Positions 16,235 through 24,260 of a stretch of DNA of 64,000 nt are shown one piece after another. The stretch comes from Pseudomonas marginalis (GTDB lineage: Bacteria > Pseudomonadota > Gammaproteobacteria > Pseudomonadales > Pseudomonadaceae): NCBI RefSeq assembly GCF_001645105.1, contig NZ_LKEG01000034.1, positions 243,857 to 307,856 on the forward strand. Direction: 5' to 3'. Below the pieces are notes generated by a model. The model saw only the letters and a list, made by a program, of their open reading frames with translations, made no database searches and was not told where the DNA came from. The position numbers and the translations under genes were made by a program. Position 1 is the first letter of the stretch, and each line of letters opens with the position of its first letter.

Positions 16235-17734
16235 TTATGCACTCTTGGCCGAAGGCAGCTTCGATACCAGGCGCAGCGACACGGTCAGCCCTTCGAGCTG
16301 GTAGTGCGGGCGCAGGTAGAACTTGGAGTTGTAGTACCCCGGGTTGCCTTCGACTTCTTCCACGATCACTTCGGCAGCCGCCAATGGGTGCTGGGCCTTG
16401 GTGGTTTCGGTGGAGTGCGCCGGGTCACCGTCCACGTAGTTGAGGATCCAGTCCTGCAACCAGCGCTGCATCTCGTCCTTCTCTTTGAAGGAACCGATCT
16501 TGTCGCGCACGATGCACTTCAAGTAGTGGGCGAAACGGCAGGTGGCGAACAGGTACGGCAGGCGCGCGGCCAGGTTGGCGTTGGCGGTGGCGTCCGGGTC
16601 ATCGTATTCGGCCGGTTTCTGCAGCGACTGCGCGCCAATGAACGCGGCGAAGTCGGTGTTTTTCTTGTGCAGCAGAGGCATGAAACCATTCTTCGCCAGT
16701 TCCGCTTCACGGCGGTCGCTGATGGCGATTTCGGTCGGGCACTTCATGTCCACGCCACCGTCATCGGTAGGGAACGTGTGCGCCGGCAGGTTTTCCACTT
16801 CGCCGCCGGACTCGATACCACGGATGCGCGAGCACCAGCCGTAGTGCTTGAACGAACGGTTGATGTTCACGGCCATCGCGTACGCGGCGTTGGCCCAGGT
16901 GTACTTGGAGCTGTCGGCACCGTCGGTGTTTTCTTCGAAGGCGAAGGCTTCCACCGGGTCAGTCTTGGCGCCGTACGGGAGGCGCGCCAGGAAGCGCGGC
17001 ATGGTCAGGCCGATGTAGCGCGAGTCTTCCGATTCACGCAGCGAGCGCCAGCCTGCGTATTCCGGGGTGGTGAAGATCTTGGTCAGGTCGCGCGGGTTCG
17101 ACAGCTCCTGCCACGAGCCCATGCCCATCACGGTCGGCGAGGCCGCAGCGATGAACGGGGAGTGCATGGCGGCGCAGACTTTCGACAGCTCGCCCAGCAG
17201 CTCCACGTCGGGTGGCGACTGGTCGAAGTAGTAGTCGCCCACCAGGCAGCCGTACGGCTCGCCGCCGAACTGGCCGTATTCTTCTTCGTACATCTTCTTG
17301 AAGATCGGGCTCTGGTCCCACGCGGTGCCCTTGAATTTCTTCAGGGTCTTGTGCAGGTCCGGCTTGGAGATGTTGAGCACGCGGATCTTCAGCTGCTCAT
17401 CGCTTTCGGTGTTGTTGACCAAGTAGTGCAGGCCACGCCAGGCGCTTTCCAGCTGCTGGAAATCCGGGTGGTGGATGATCTGGTTGACCTGGGCGGTCAG
17501 CTTGGCGTCGATGGCGGCAATGATCGATTCGATCGACTTGATCGCGTCATTGGACACCAGGTCGGTTTGCGCCAGGGCCTGTTCGGCCAAGGTGCGCACG
17601 GCGGTTTCCACGGCTTCGCGGGCACGCTCGGTCTTGGGCTTGAATTCTTGCAGCAGCAGGTTCGCGAACTCGCTGGCTTCTTCGGTCTGGGTACCCAGGA
17701 TCTGGGTGCCTTCGCGGGCGGTATTGTCAGTCAT
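16235..17734 (-). CDS. tssC: T6SS contractile sheath large subunit TssC
   Basis: A 499-residue sheath protein (VipB) that pairs with TssB. The N-terminus EFANLLLQEFKPKTERAREA and the conserved ESAWRGLHYLVNNTESDEQL (about residues 98-117) identify it; FAHYLKCIVRDKIGSF near residue 400 and the C-terminal PGYYNSKFYLRPHYQLEGL are also standard. Two bases separate it from tssB, so the two sheath proteins are made together. Length is normal and no damage is seen. Confidence 0.97.
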   Translation of the reverse strand: MTDNTAREGTQILGTQTEEASEFANLLLQEFKPKTERAREAVETAVRTLAEQALAQTDLVSNDAIKSIESIIAAIDAKLTAQVNQIIHHPDFQQLESAWRGLHYLVNNTESDEQLKIRVLNISKPDLHKTLKKFKGTAWDQSPIFKKMYEEEYGQFGGEPYGCLVGDYYFDQSPPDVELLGELSKVCAAMHSPFIAAASPTVMGMGSWQELSNPRDLTKIFTTPEYAGWRSLRESEDSRYIGLTMPRFLARLPYGAKTDPVEAFAFEENTDGADSSKYTWANAAYAMAVNINRSFKHYGWCSRIRGIESGGEVENLPAHTFPTDDGGVDMKCPTEIAISDRREAELAKNGFMPLLHKKNTDFAAFIGAQSLQKPAEYDDPDATANANLAARLPYLFATCRFAHYLKCIVRDKIGSFKEKDEMQRWLQDWILNYVDGDPAHSTETTKAQHPLAAAEVIVEEVEGNPGYYNSKFYLRPHYQLEGLTVSLRLVSKLPSAKSA

Positions 17735-17736
17735 GA

Positions 17737-18243
17737 TTACTGGTCCCCTGCAGGCTTGGGCGCGCTGGCAAGTGCCTGGAGCAGTGCCGGGTCCTTGATC
17801 GCCTTCATGATGATTTCTTCAGCGCCCGTCTTGCCGTCCATGTAGGTCAGCAGGTTGGCCAGCTGGGTGCGGGCTTCGAGCAGTTGGTTCAGCGAATCGA
17901 CCTTGCGGGCCACGGCGGCCGGGCTGAAGTCGTCCATGCTTTCGAAGGTGATGTCCAGGCTCAGATTGCCTTCGCCGGTCAGTTCGTTCGGTACGTGGAA
18001 CGCCACGCGCGGCTGCATGGCCTTGAGGCGCGAGTCGAAGTTATCGACGTCCACTTCAAGGAACTTGCGGTCGGCCACCGGCGCCAACGGCTCGGCAGGC
18101 TTGCCGGCGAGGTCGGCCATCACACCCATCACGAAGGGCAGCTGGACCTTTTTCTCGGCGCCGTAGAGCTCGACGTCGTACTCGATCTGCACTCGAGGCG
18201 CGCGGTTGCGCGCGATGAATTTCTGAGAACTTTGCTTCGCCAC
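17737..18243 (-). CDS. tssB: T6SS contractile sheath small subunit TssB
   Basis: A 168-residue sheath protein (VipA). The N-terminal pattern NRAPRVQIEYDVELYGAEK and KVQLPFVMGVMADL are the conserved opening of the family; later FDSRLKAMQPRVAFHVPN and the C-terminal helix carrying the ClpV-contact region follow. It precedes tssC by two bases. The order tssA-tssB-tssC-hcp is the same as in the H1 cluster. Confidence 0.96.
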   Translation of the reverse strand: MAKQSSQKFIARNRAPRVQIEYDVELYGAEKKVQLPFVMGVMADLAGKPAEPLAPVADRKFLEVDVDNFDSRLKAMQPRVAFHVPNELTGEGNLSLDITFESMDDFSPAAVARKVDSLNQLLEARTQLANLLTYMDGKTGAEEIIMKAIKDPALLQALASAPKPAGDQ

Positions 18244-18297
18244 GTTGCTGCTCCTGGTCGCTTGAGCGACGGTGTTGTTACTGCACAGTCGGGCGGC

Positions 18298-19317
18298 TTA
18301 CTCGCCGTCCGGGCCACGCAGGTTTTCAAATTGGGACATGCCGTCGGGAATCAGATTGCGCACGATGGCCGCAAAGTCGGCGTGCACCAGATTCTTCGCC
18401 CGGTTCAACAGCACCGGCAGCGGGCTCGAAGGCTCGTGTCGGGTGTAGTACGCAAGGATCTTGTCGAGGCTGCGCAGCACATCGTCGCGGTTGGCGATAT
18501 CGCCAACGGGGCGCGGCGCTGCGGGGGCGGTGGCGAAGTCGACCGAGGGGGCATTGTCGTCACTGACGGCCTCGGGTTCGCTGCTGCCGGCGGTGCCTGG
18601 CACCGCTTGATTGAGTATCTGCAACGCCTGCTTGAGCGGTTGCTTCAAGGCACTCAGGTCCACGCCCTGGGCGGAACCGACCTGATCGTTGACGTGTTGT
18701 TCGATGGCTTCGCACGCCGCACGCGCCGCAATCAGGGCGTCACGGGTGGCTTGCAGTTGCTCGGGGTCGCTGTCGAGGAATGCGGCGGTGAGTTGCTGGG
18801 CGCCGAGTTGTTCATCGGGGAAGCTCAACAGGCCGCTGGCGTTGAGCGCCGCGCGCAGGGTCACGGGGCCGAAGGTGCGTGAGCGCGTGAGGATGCTTTC
18901 GCGCAACAAGCGAATGTTGGTGTCGCAGGTCAAGCCGGTGAGGGCGTTGATGCGTACGGTGGGGTCGTTATCGTCGTCGGCGTCCAGGCGCGGATGCAGG
19001 TCGGCCCAGTAATCGCGCAGCAGGGCGTCGATCAGCGTCAGCGCTTCGGCCAGGCCGGTCACGCCTTGGAGGGCGAGGGCGCTTTGCAGCAGGAAATGGG
19101 TGATGCGCAGGTCTTTGCTGCGCGCCAGCAGATCGAGGCTTTGCTGCTGGATGCTGCGCCATTCCGGCGGCTCGGCGGGCAGGATGGCGTCGCCCATGCT
19201 GCGCTCGGGTTGGCCCTTGGCATCACGCTCCAATTGCAAAAATTGCGCGTCATATTCCATGTCTTCGCCACATGGCGAAGTCGCGGAAACGGCGGTGAGC
19301 AGCAACGGCACATCCAC
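18298..19317 (-). CDS. tssA: T6SS assembly protein TssA, short H1-type form
   Basis: A 339-residue cap or baseplate-organising protein, close in length to P. aeruginosa TssA1. The N-terminal ImpA domain is seen in GEDMEYDAQFLQLERDAKG, with PAEPPEWRSIQQQSLDLLARSKDL after it. The start is GTG at 19317: an AGGGAG ribosome site lies about 9 bases upstream in the divergent control region, and the frame has no better start. It is the first gene of the minus-strand operon. Confidence 0.92.
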   Translation of the reverse strand: MDVPLLLTAVSATSPCGEDMEYDAQFLQLERDAKGQPERSMGDAILPAEPPEWRSIQQQSLDLLARSKDLRITHFLLQSALALQGVTGLAEALTLIDALLRDYWADLHPRLDADDDNDPTVRINALTGLTCDTNIRLLRESILTRSRTFGPVTLRAALNASGLLSFPDEQLGAQQLTAAFLDSDPEQLQATRDALIAARAACEAIEQHVNDQVGSAQGVDLSALKQPLKQALQILNQAVPGTAGSSEPEAVSDDNAPSVDFATAPAAPRPVGDIANRDDVLRSLDKILAYYTRHEPSSPLPVLLNRAKNLVHADFAAIVRNLIPDGMSQFENLRGPDGE

Positions 19318-19709
19318 TGAATCGATCTCCCTATCGGCCCGTTAGATGGCGGGCAATTCATGCATTAGTTGCGCGAGGAACTTTGCATGTTTTCTTGGTC
19401 ATATATGCAAGATGCCACTAATGTGCCATCACTGGTATTCAAGAAGTTGTGCATTTTTGGTGTAGTAGTTAGGCCTTGTCAAGGTAAGCTATTCGCCCTC
19501 TGTGACAGATGTGCGGTGCTTAACAACCTGCGCGACTGGCGGGTCGAACGACGCACCGGGACAGGATTTTTGTCATAGAGCCCAGTTAAGATCAGCGATC
19601 ATGCTGGAAAAGCAGGTTGTAGAGGGTCGATTGCACGGCCTGATGGAGATTTCCCGGGAACCGTTGTCCTGGGAGTCGACCGCGCGCGAAGTATCAGCAA
19701 GGAGGCAAG
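19318..19709. promoter_or_regulatory. Divergent control region between the two T6SS operons
   Basis: These 392 non-coding bases separate tssA (minus) from tagH (plus) and must hold both promoters. I found no convincing sigma-70 or sigma-54 pair. On the plus side, within about 150 bases of tagH, GGA motifs occur at 19559, 19564, 19606, 19645, 19657, 19672 and 19701; the last is part of the ribosome site in CAAGGAGG, which resembles an RsmA/CsrA site. There is also a palindrome TTCCCGGGAA at 19651-19660. In P. aeruginosa the H1 system is repressed by RsmA, so post-transcriptional control of the leader is plausible here. No credible small ORF is seen. Confidence 0.6.
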
Positions 19710-21044
19710 ATGTCGCTGTGTTTGACTATTACTAGTTATCACAAGATTACCCCTGGGCAGTGCTCGGAAAAGTCCATGAATCAGGGCGCGATGGCTATCG
19801 GCCGCAGCTCGGATAATGACTGGGTATTGCCTGATCCTGAGCGGTTGGTGTCTTCGCAACACTGCGTTATTCAATACAAAGATGGCCGTTATTATTTAAC
19901 CGATAACAGCACTAACGGTGTGGAGTTGGTGAACGCCGGTATTCGTATGCGCCGGGGTAATAGCGAGCCACTGCAAGACGGCGAGCTGATCCGTATCGGC
20001 GATTACGAGATCCAGGCGCGTATCGACTTCAACGTGCAGGCCGTTGATAGCCAGGCCTTTGCCGGCGAATCACCGAACAGCTTTGAAGCGCTGATGGGCG
20101 CCGTGGTGAACAAGCCCACGCCAGTCCCCACGCCAGCGATTGCACCGCAGTTCCAGGGCGCTTCGTCGATGGACACGCTGCCGGACCTGTTTGATTTCCT
20201 CAGCCCCACCGCCGTACCGCCACCGACCGTGCCGGACCATGTGCCTTCCGAGCAGCACGACTTTCGCCCACCGGCGCCGGTCGTGGCGCCCGTGGCCGAG
20301 CCGCCCGCGGTGTCGGGCTCGGTGATTCCCGAAGACTGGGACCTGTTTGGCGATACGCCTGCGCCTGTTGCCAGCGCTGCGCCGCCGCCACCTCCACCGC
20401 CGATCATCCAGCCGCCTCCCGTGGTCGAGCCCGTGCTCCCCGTGGCAGACAACCAACAACCCGACCTGCTGCAAGCCTTCCTGCGTGGAGCGGGCCTGGA
20501 CCAACTGCGCCTGGACAAAGCCCAGGCCGAGGCACAGATGGAAAGCATCGGCCGCAGCTACCGCCTGATGGTCGAAGGCCTGATCGACGTGTTGCGTGCC
20601 CGCGCCAGCCTCAAGGGCGAGTTCCGCATGCAGCAGACGATGATCCAGCCGGCGGAAAACAACCCGTTGAAATTCGCCCCGAACGCCGACGAAGCGTTAC
20701 TGCTCTTGCTTCGTCACGGCAACCAGGCGTTTATGGCGCCGGATCTCGCCGTGCGCGACAGTTTCAACGACCTGCGTGCCCACCAGTTGGCGGTGATGGC
20801 CGGTGTGGAAGCGGCGATCAAGCACTTGCTCAGTCGCTTTGAGCCGGCTCAGCTGGAGGAACGCATGGGCAAGCCCGGCGGGCTGTCGAGCATTTTCAAT
20901 GGCTCGCGCCAGGCCCAGTACTGGCAGCAGTTCACCGAGCTCTACAGCAATATTTCCCGCGAGGCCCAGGAAGACTTCCAGGACCTGTTCGGCCGCGAAT
21001 TCAGCCGAGCCTACGAAGAGCACAGCGCACGACAGCGTCGGTAA
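19710..21044 (+). CDS. tagH: FHA-domain T6SS scaffold protein TagH (Fha1-like)
   Basis: A 444-residue cytoplasmic protein with an N-terminal FHA domain (about residues 25-105; motifs AIGRSSDNDWVLPD, VSSQHC and LTDNSTNGVEL) that binds phosphothreonine. A Pro-rich linker (about 140-245) and a helical C-terminal domain follow. In the H1 system the kinase PpkA phosphorylates Fha1 to switch on assembly, and PppA reverses it; both genes lie downstream in the same operon. The start ATG has an AAGGAGG ribosome site at 19699-19705. It opens the plus-strand operon. Confidence 0.9.
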   Translation: MSLCLTITSYHKITPGQCSEKSMNQGAMAIGRSSDNDWVLPDPERLVSSQHCVIQYKDGRYYLTDNSTNGVELVNAGIRMRRGNSEPLQDGELIRIGDYEIQARIDFNVQAVDSQAFAGESPNSFEALMGAVVNKPTPVPTPAIAPQFQGASSMDTLPDLFDFLSPTAVPPPTVPDHVPSEQHDFRPPAPVVAPVAEPPAVSGSVIPEDWDLFGDTPAPVASAAPPPPPPPIIQPPPVVEPVLPVADNQQPDLLQAFLRGAGLDQLRLDKAQAEAQMESIGRSYRLMVEGLIDVLRARASLKGEFRMQQTMIQPAENNPLKFAPNADEALLLLLRHGNQAFMAPDLAVRDSFNDLRAHQLAVMAGVEAAIKHLLSRFEPAQLEERMGKPGGLSSIFNGSRQAQYWQQFTELYSNISREAQEDFQDLFGREFSRAYEEHSARQRR

Positions 21045-21101
21045 CACCGCGCCGCGACACATGGATCAACGGATAGCTAAGTACGTCATTGAGGACGCAG
21101 G

Positions 21102-21611
21102 ATGATTCCCAGGTTTTTACTCGCAATTGCCACACTGCTTTTGCTGACGGCGTGTGCCAAAGACGCCGCCAAACCCGAAACCGCCGCCGAGGCCGAAGCG
21201 GATACGGCCGCTGTCGAGCTGCACTTCCACGCGATCAGCGGGCTTAACCCAGGCGCCAACGGCCAGGCCGCACCGGTGCGGGTGCGCATCTTTGAACTGA
21301 AAAACGCCGCCACCTTCGCCCGCTCCGATTACTTCGCCCTGGCTGACCGGGCGCAATCGACCCTGGGCCTGGACCTGCTGGACCAGGACGAAGTGATGGT
21401 GCAACCCGGCGAGCAACTGAGCATCCAGCGCGACCTCGACCCGTCCACGCGCCAGATCGGGCTCTTGGTGGGCTATCGCGAGTTGGACCGTGCGCAATGG
21501 CGCACGGTGATCAACGTGCCTGCGCGCCAATACACCGAATACCAGATCAGCCTCGATGTACGCGCCGTGCGCGCCGACGTCGTGGTCACCCCATCCAGCC
21601 CTGCCCAATAA
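21102..21611 (+). CDS. tssJ: T6SS outer-membrane lipoprotein TssJ
   Basis: A 169-residue lipoprotein anchoring the TssJLM membrane complex to the outer membrane. It has a lipoprotein signal (MIPRFLLAIATLLLLTAC) with the modified Cys at residue 18. The mature part carries the TssJ beta-sandwich signatures VRVRIFELKNAATFARSDYF and DEVMVQPGEQLSIQRDL. It sits between tagH and tssK as in the H1 cluster. Confidence 0.92.
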   Translation: MIPRFLLAIATLLLLTACAKDAAKPETAAEAEADTAAVELHFHAISGLNPGANGQAAPVRVRIFELKNAATFARSDYFALADRAQSTLGLDLLDQDEVMVQPGEQLSIQRDLDPSTRQIGLLVGYRELDRAQWRTVINVPARQYTEYQISLDVRAVRADVVVTPSSPAQ

Positions 21612-21629
21612 GAAGCAATCGGAGCCCCC

Positions 21630-22964
21630 ATGTCCTGGAACAATCGCGTGGTCTGGTCGGAAGGCATGTTCATCGGAACGCAGCACTTCCAGCAGCATGA
21701 CCGTTACCTGGAAAACCTGATCGACGCCCGCAGCCGCCCGTTGTCCGCCGGCGCCTGGGGGTTTTCCGAGCTGCTGATCGACCAGGGCCTGCTGGCCCAG
21801 GGCAAGCTGGCGATCGTGTCGGCGCGCGGCCTGCTGCCGGACGGTACGCCGTTCAACATCCCCCAGGACGACCTGGCACCGAGCCCGTTGAATATTGACG
21901 ACAACCTGCGCGACGGCCTGGTGTACCTGGCGCTGCCGCTCAAGCGTGCCGGCGCCCGCGATACCGTGGATGAAGGCGAAGCCCTGGAAGCGGCGCGTTA
22001 CGTGAGCCAGGTCCGCGAAGTGCGTGACGACAACGCCCCGTTCGAAAATCGCGCCCCGGTGGCCGTGGGCTCACGGGCCCTACGTCTGCTGACTGCCCAG
22101 GATGGCATCAGCGATTACGCCGCTGTGGGCTTGGTGCGCATCAAGGAAAAGCGCGCCGACCGTGCGCTGGTGCTCGACGACACTTACATTCCGCCGGTGC
22201 TGGACGTCGCCGCGAGCAAGCCGCTGACGGCGTTTCGCAGTGAGCTGCTCGGCCTGCTGCACCAGCGCGGCGAGGCCTTGGCTGGCCGCGTAGTTGCCTC
22301 GGGCGCCGGTGGCGCGTCGGAGATTGCCGACTTCATGCTGCTGCAACTGGTCAACCGTGCCCAACCGCTGATCCAGCATTTGAGCCAGTTGAGCCCGCTG
22401 CACCCGGAGCGCTTCTTCAGTGAGTTGGTCAGCCTGGCCGGCGAGTTCTCGACCTTCTCCACCTCGGGCCGTCGCCCGCAGGAATACCCGCAGTACCAGC
22501 ACGACGACTTGGCCCTGAGCTTTGCCCCGGTGATGGCGGCGTTGCGTGAAGCGCTGTCGATGCTGATCGACAGTAAGGCCACGCCGATCCCGATTGTCGA
22601 GAAAGCCTACGGCGTGCACGTGGCGATGCTGGCCGACAAGACCCTGCTCGACAACGCCAGCTTCATCCTCGTGGTGCGGGCCGACGTGCCCGGTGAAACC
22701 CTGCGTGCGCGCTTCGGCCAGCAGAGCAAAGTCGGCTCGGTGGAGCACATCCGCGACCTGGTCAACCTGCAACTGCCGGGCATCAGCCTGTTGCCTCTGC
22801 CGGTGGCGCCACGCCAACTGCCGTACCACGCCGGCTCGACCTATTACGAGCTGGATCGCGGCAGCGAGGCCTGGCAACAGTTGGGCAACTCCGGCGGTTT
22901 TGCCTTCCATATCGCCGGGCAGTTCCCGGGCTTGAACCTGGCCTTCTGGGCGATCCGAGGATAA
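21630..22964 (+). CDS. tssK: T6SS baseplate-membrane linker TssK
   Basis: A 444-residue trimeric protein that joins the baseplate to the TssLM membrane complex. The opening SWNNRVVWSEGMFIGTQHFQ and QHDRYLENLIDARSRPL is the family hallmark (W-x-E-G-M-F-x-x-QHFQ). The C-terminal neck and head region ends PGLNLAFWAIRG. It starts 18 bases after tssJ and is followed by tssL after 6 bases. Normal length, intact. Confidence 0.96.
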   Translation: MSWNNRVVWSEGMFIGTQHFQQHDRYLENLIDARSRPLSAGAWGFSELLIDQGLLAQGKLAIVSARGLLPDGTPFNIPQDDLAPSPLNIDDNLRDGLVYLALPLKRAGARDTVDEGEALEAARYVSQVREVRDDNAPFENRAPVAVGSRALRLLTAQDGISDYAAVGLVRIKEKRADRALVLDDTYIPPVLDVAASKPLTAFRSELLGLLHQRGEALAGRVVASGAGGASEIADFMLLQLVNRAQPLIQHLSQLSPLHPERFFSELVSLAGEFSTFSTSGRRPQEYPQYQHDDLALSFAPVMAALREALSMLIDSKATPIPIVEKAYGVHVAMLADKTLLDNASFILVVRADVPGETLRARFGQQSKVGSVEHIRDLVNLQLPGISLLPLPVAPRQLPYHAGSTYYELDRGSEAWQQLGNSGGFAFHIAGQFPGLNLAFWAIRG

Positions 22965-22970
22965 TCCGCG

Positions 22971-24260
22971 ATGCATCCCAATGATGATGACCGCACCCAG
23001 TTCATGCCGCGTCCGGGTGGCCGGGCGCCGGAACCGGTGCGTGCCGAACCTTCGCCGCTGGCCATGCCGGCCGCGCCGATGCTCACCGGCAAGAGCCAGG
23101 GCCTCAACCCGCTGGAAAGCGCCGCCGGCCCCTTGCTGGCGCTGCTGACGCGCCTGCGCAACACCATCGCCCACCCGGCACCGGCCAGCCTGCGCGCGCA
23201 GTTGTTGGCTTACCTGCGCCAGTTCGAAGAGCGCGCCGAAGCGGCCGGCATCGCCCGCAATGAAGTGCTGCTGGCCCGTTACGCGCTGTGCACCGCGTTG
23301 GATGAAGCGGTATTGAGCACGCCTTGGGGCAGCACCAGTGATTGGGGCAAGCAGAGCCTGCTGATCACCGTGCACAACGAAGCCTGGGGTGGCGAAAAAG
23401 TCTTCCAGTTGCTCGACCACTGCCTGCAAAGCCCACGGGAACGCCTGTACCTGCTGGAGTTGTTGTACCTGTGCATGTGCCTGGGTTTCGAAGGCCGCTA
23501 CCGCGTGATGAACGACGGTCGCAGCCACTTGGAAGCCCTGCGCGAGCGCACCGCCGCGGCCATTCGCAGTGCGCGGGGTGAACACGAGCGTGAGCTGTCG
23601 CCGCACTGGCGCGGCGTGACCGTGGCCCGTGATCGCCTGGCGCAATTCATGCCGCCGTGGATCGCCGTGGCCATCGGCGTCGCGCTCCTGCTGGCGTTGC
23701 TGTTTGGTTTGCGTTTGAAGCTGGCGTCGGATGCCGAGCCGGTGTTCAAGAATATCCATGCCCTGGGCGAGATCCCGGTGCAGGCCATCGACCGTCCGGT
23801 GGCGCAGCCTAAAGTCATCGAGCGCCCACGTCTGGCCGGCTTCTTGGTGGAAGACATCAAGGCGGGGCGCGTTGCCGTGGAAGATGCGGTCGACCGTTCG
23901 GTGGTCACCATCCGTGGCGATGAGCTGTTTGCGTCCGCCAGCTCCAGCATCGTCGATGACTACCAGCCGCTGATGCTGCGCATCGCCGACGCCATCCGCA
24001 AGGTCAAGGGCCAGGTGCGGGTGACCGGGCACAGTGACAACCGCCCGATTGCCACGCTGCGTTTCCCGTCCAACTGGGCGCTGTCCGAAGCGCGGGCCAA
24101 GTCGGTGCTGGACATCCTCGCGGCCAAGACCGGCCAGGCAGACCGCTTCAGCGCCGAGGGCCGCAGCGACACCGAGCCGGTGGCTACCAACGCCACCGCC
24201 GAAGGCCGTGCCCGCAATCGTCGGGTTGAAATCACCGTATTGGCGGAGGGCGTCGAGTGA
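22971..24260 (+). CDS. tssL: T6SS inner-membrane protein TssL with C-terminal OmpA-like domain
   Basis: A 429-residue protein. Residues about 45-210 form the cytoplasmic DotU domain (NPLESAAGPLLALLTRLRNT, then CTALDEAVLSTPWG, a signature of the family). One transmembrane helix follows (WIAVAIGVALLLALLFGLRL, about 225-244). The periplasmic part ends in an OmpA-like peptidoglycan-binding domain (VTGHSDNRPIATLRFPSNWA with LSEARAKSV, and GRARNRRVEI). This fused anchor is found in H1-type systems. It overlaps tssM by four bases. Confidence 0.95.
   Translation: MHPNDDDRTQFMPRPGGRAPEPVRAEPSPLAMPAAPMLTGKSQGLNPLESAAGPLLALLTRLRNTIAHPAPASLRAQLLAYLRQFEERAEAAGIARNEVLLARYALCTALDEAVLSTPWGSTSDWGKQSLLITVHNEAWGGEKVFQLLDHCLQSPRERLYLLELLYLCMCLGFEGRYRVMNDGRSHLEALRERTAAAIRSARGEHERELSPHWRGVTVARDRLAQFMPPWIAVAIGVALLLALLFGLRLKLASDAEPVFKNIHALGEIPVQAIDRPVAQPKVIERPRLAGFLVEDIKAGRVAVEDAVDRSVVTIRGDELFASASSSIVDDYQPLMLRIADAIRKVKGQVRVTGHSDNRPIATLRFPSNWALSEARAKSVLDILAAKTGQADRFSAEGRSDTEPVATNATAEGRARNRRVEITVLAEGVE

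Noticed and set aside
19318..19709. Sigma-54 promoter in the T6SS divergent region
   Set aside because: GG...GC pairs such as TGGCGGGCAATTCATGC have the wrong spacing.
22080..24032. Antisense frame of 650 codons opposite tssK and tssL
   Set aside because: Same composition effect; no ribosome site, and the sense genes are intact.
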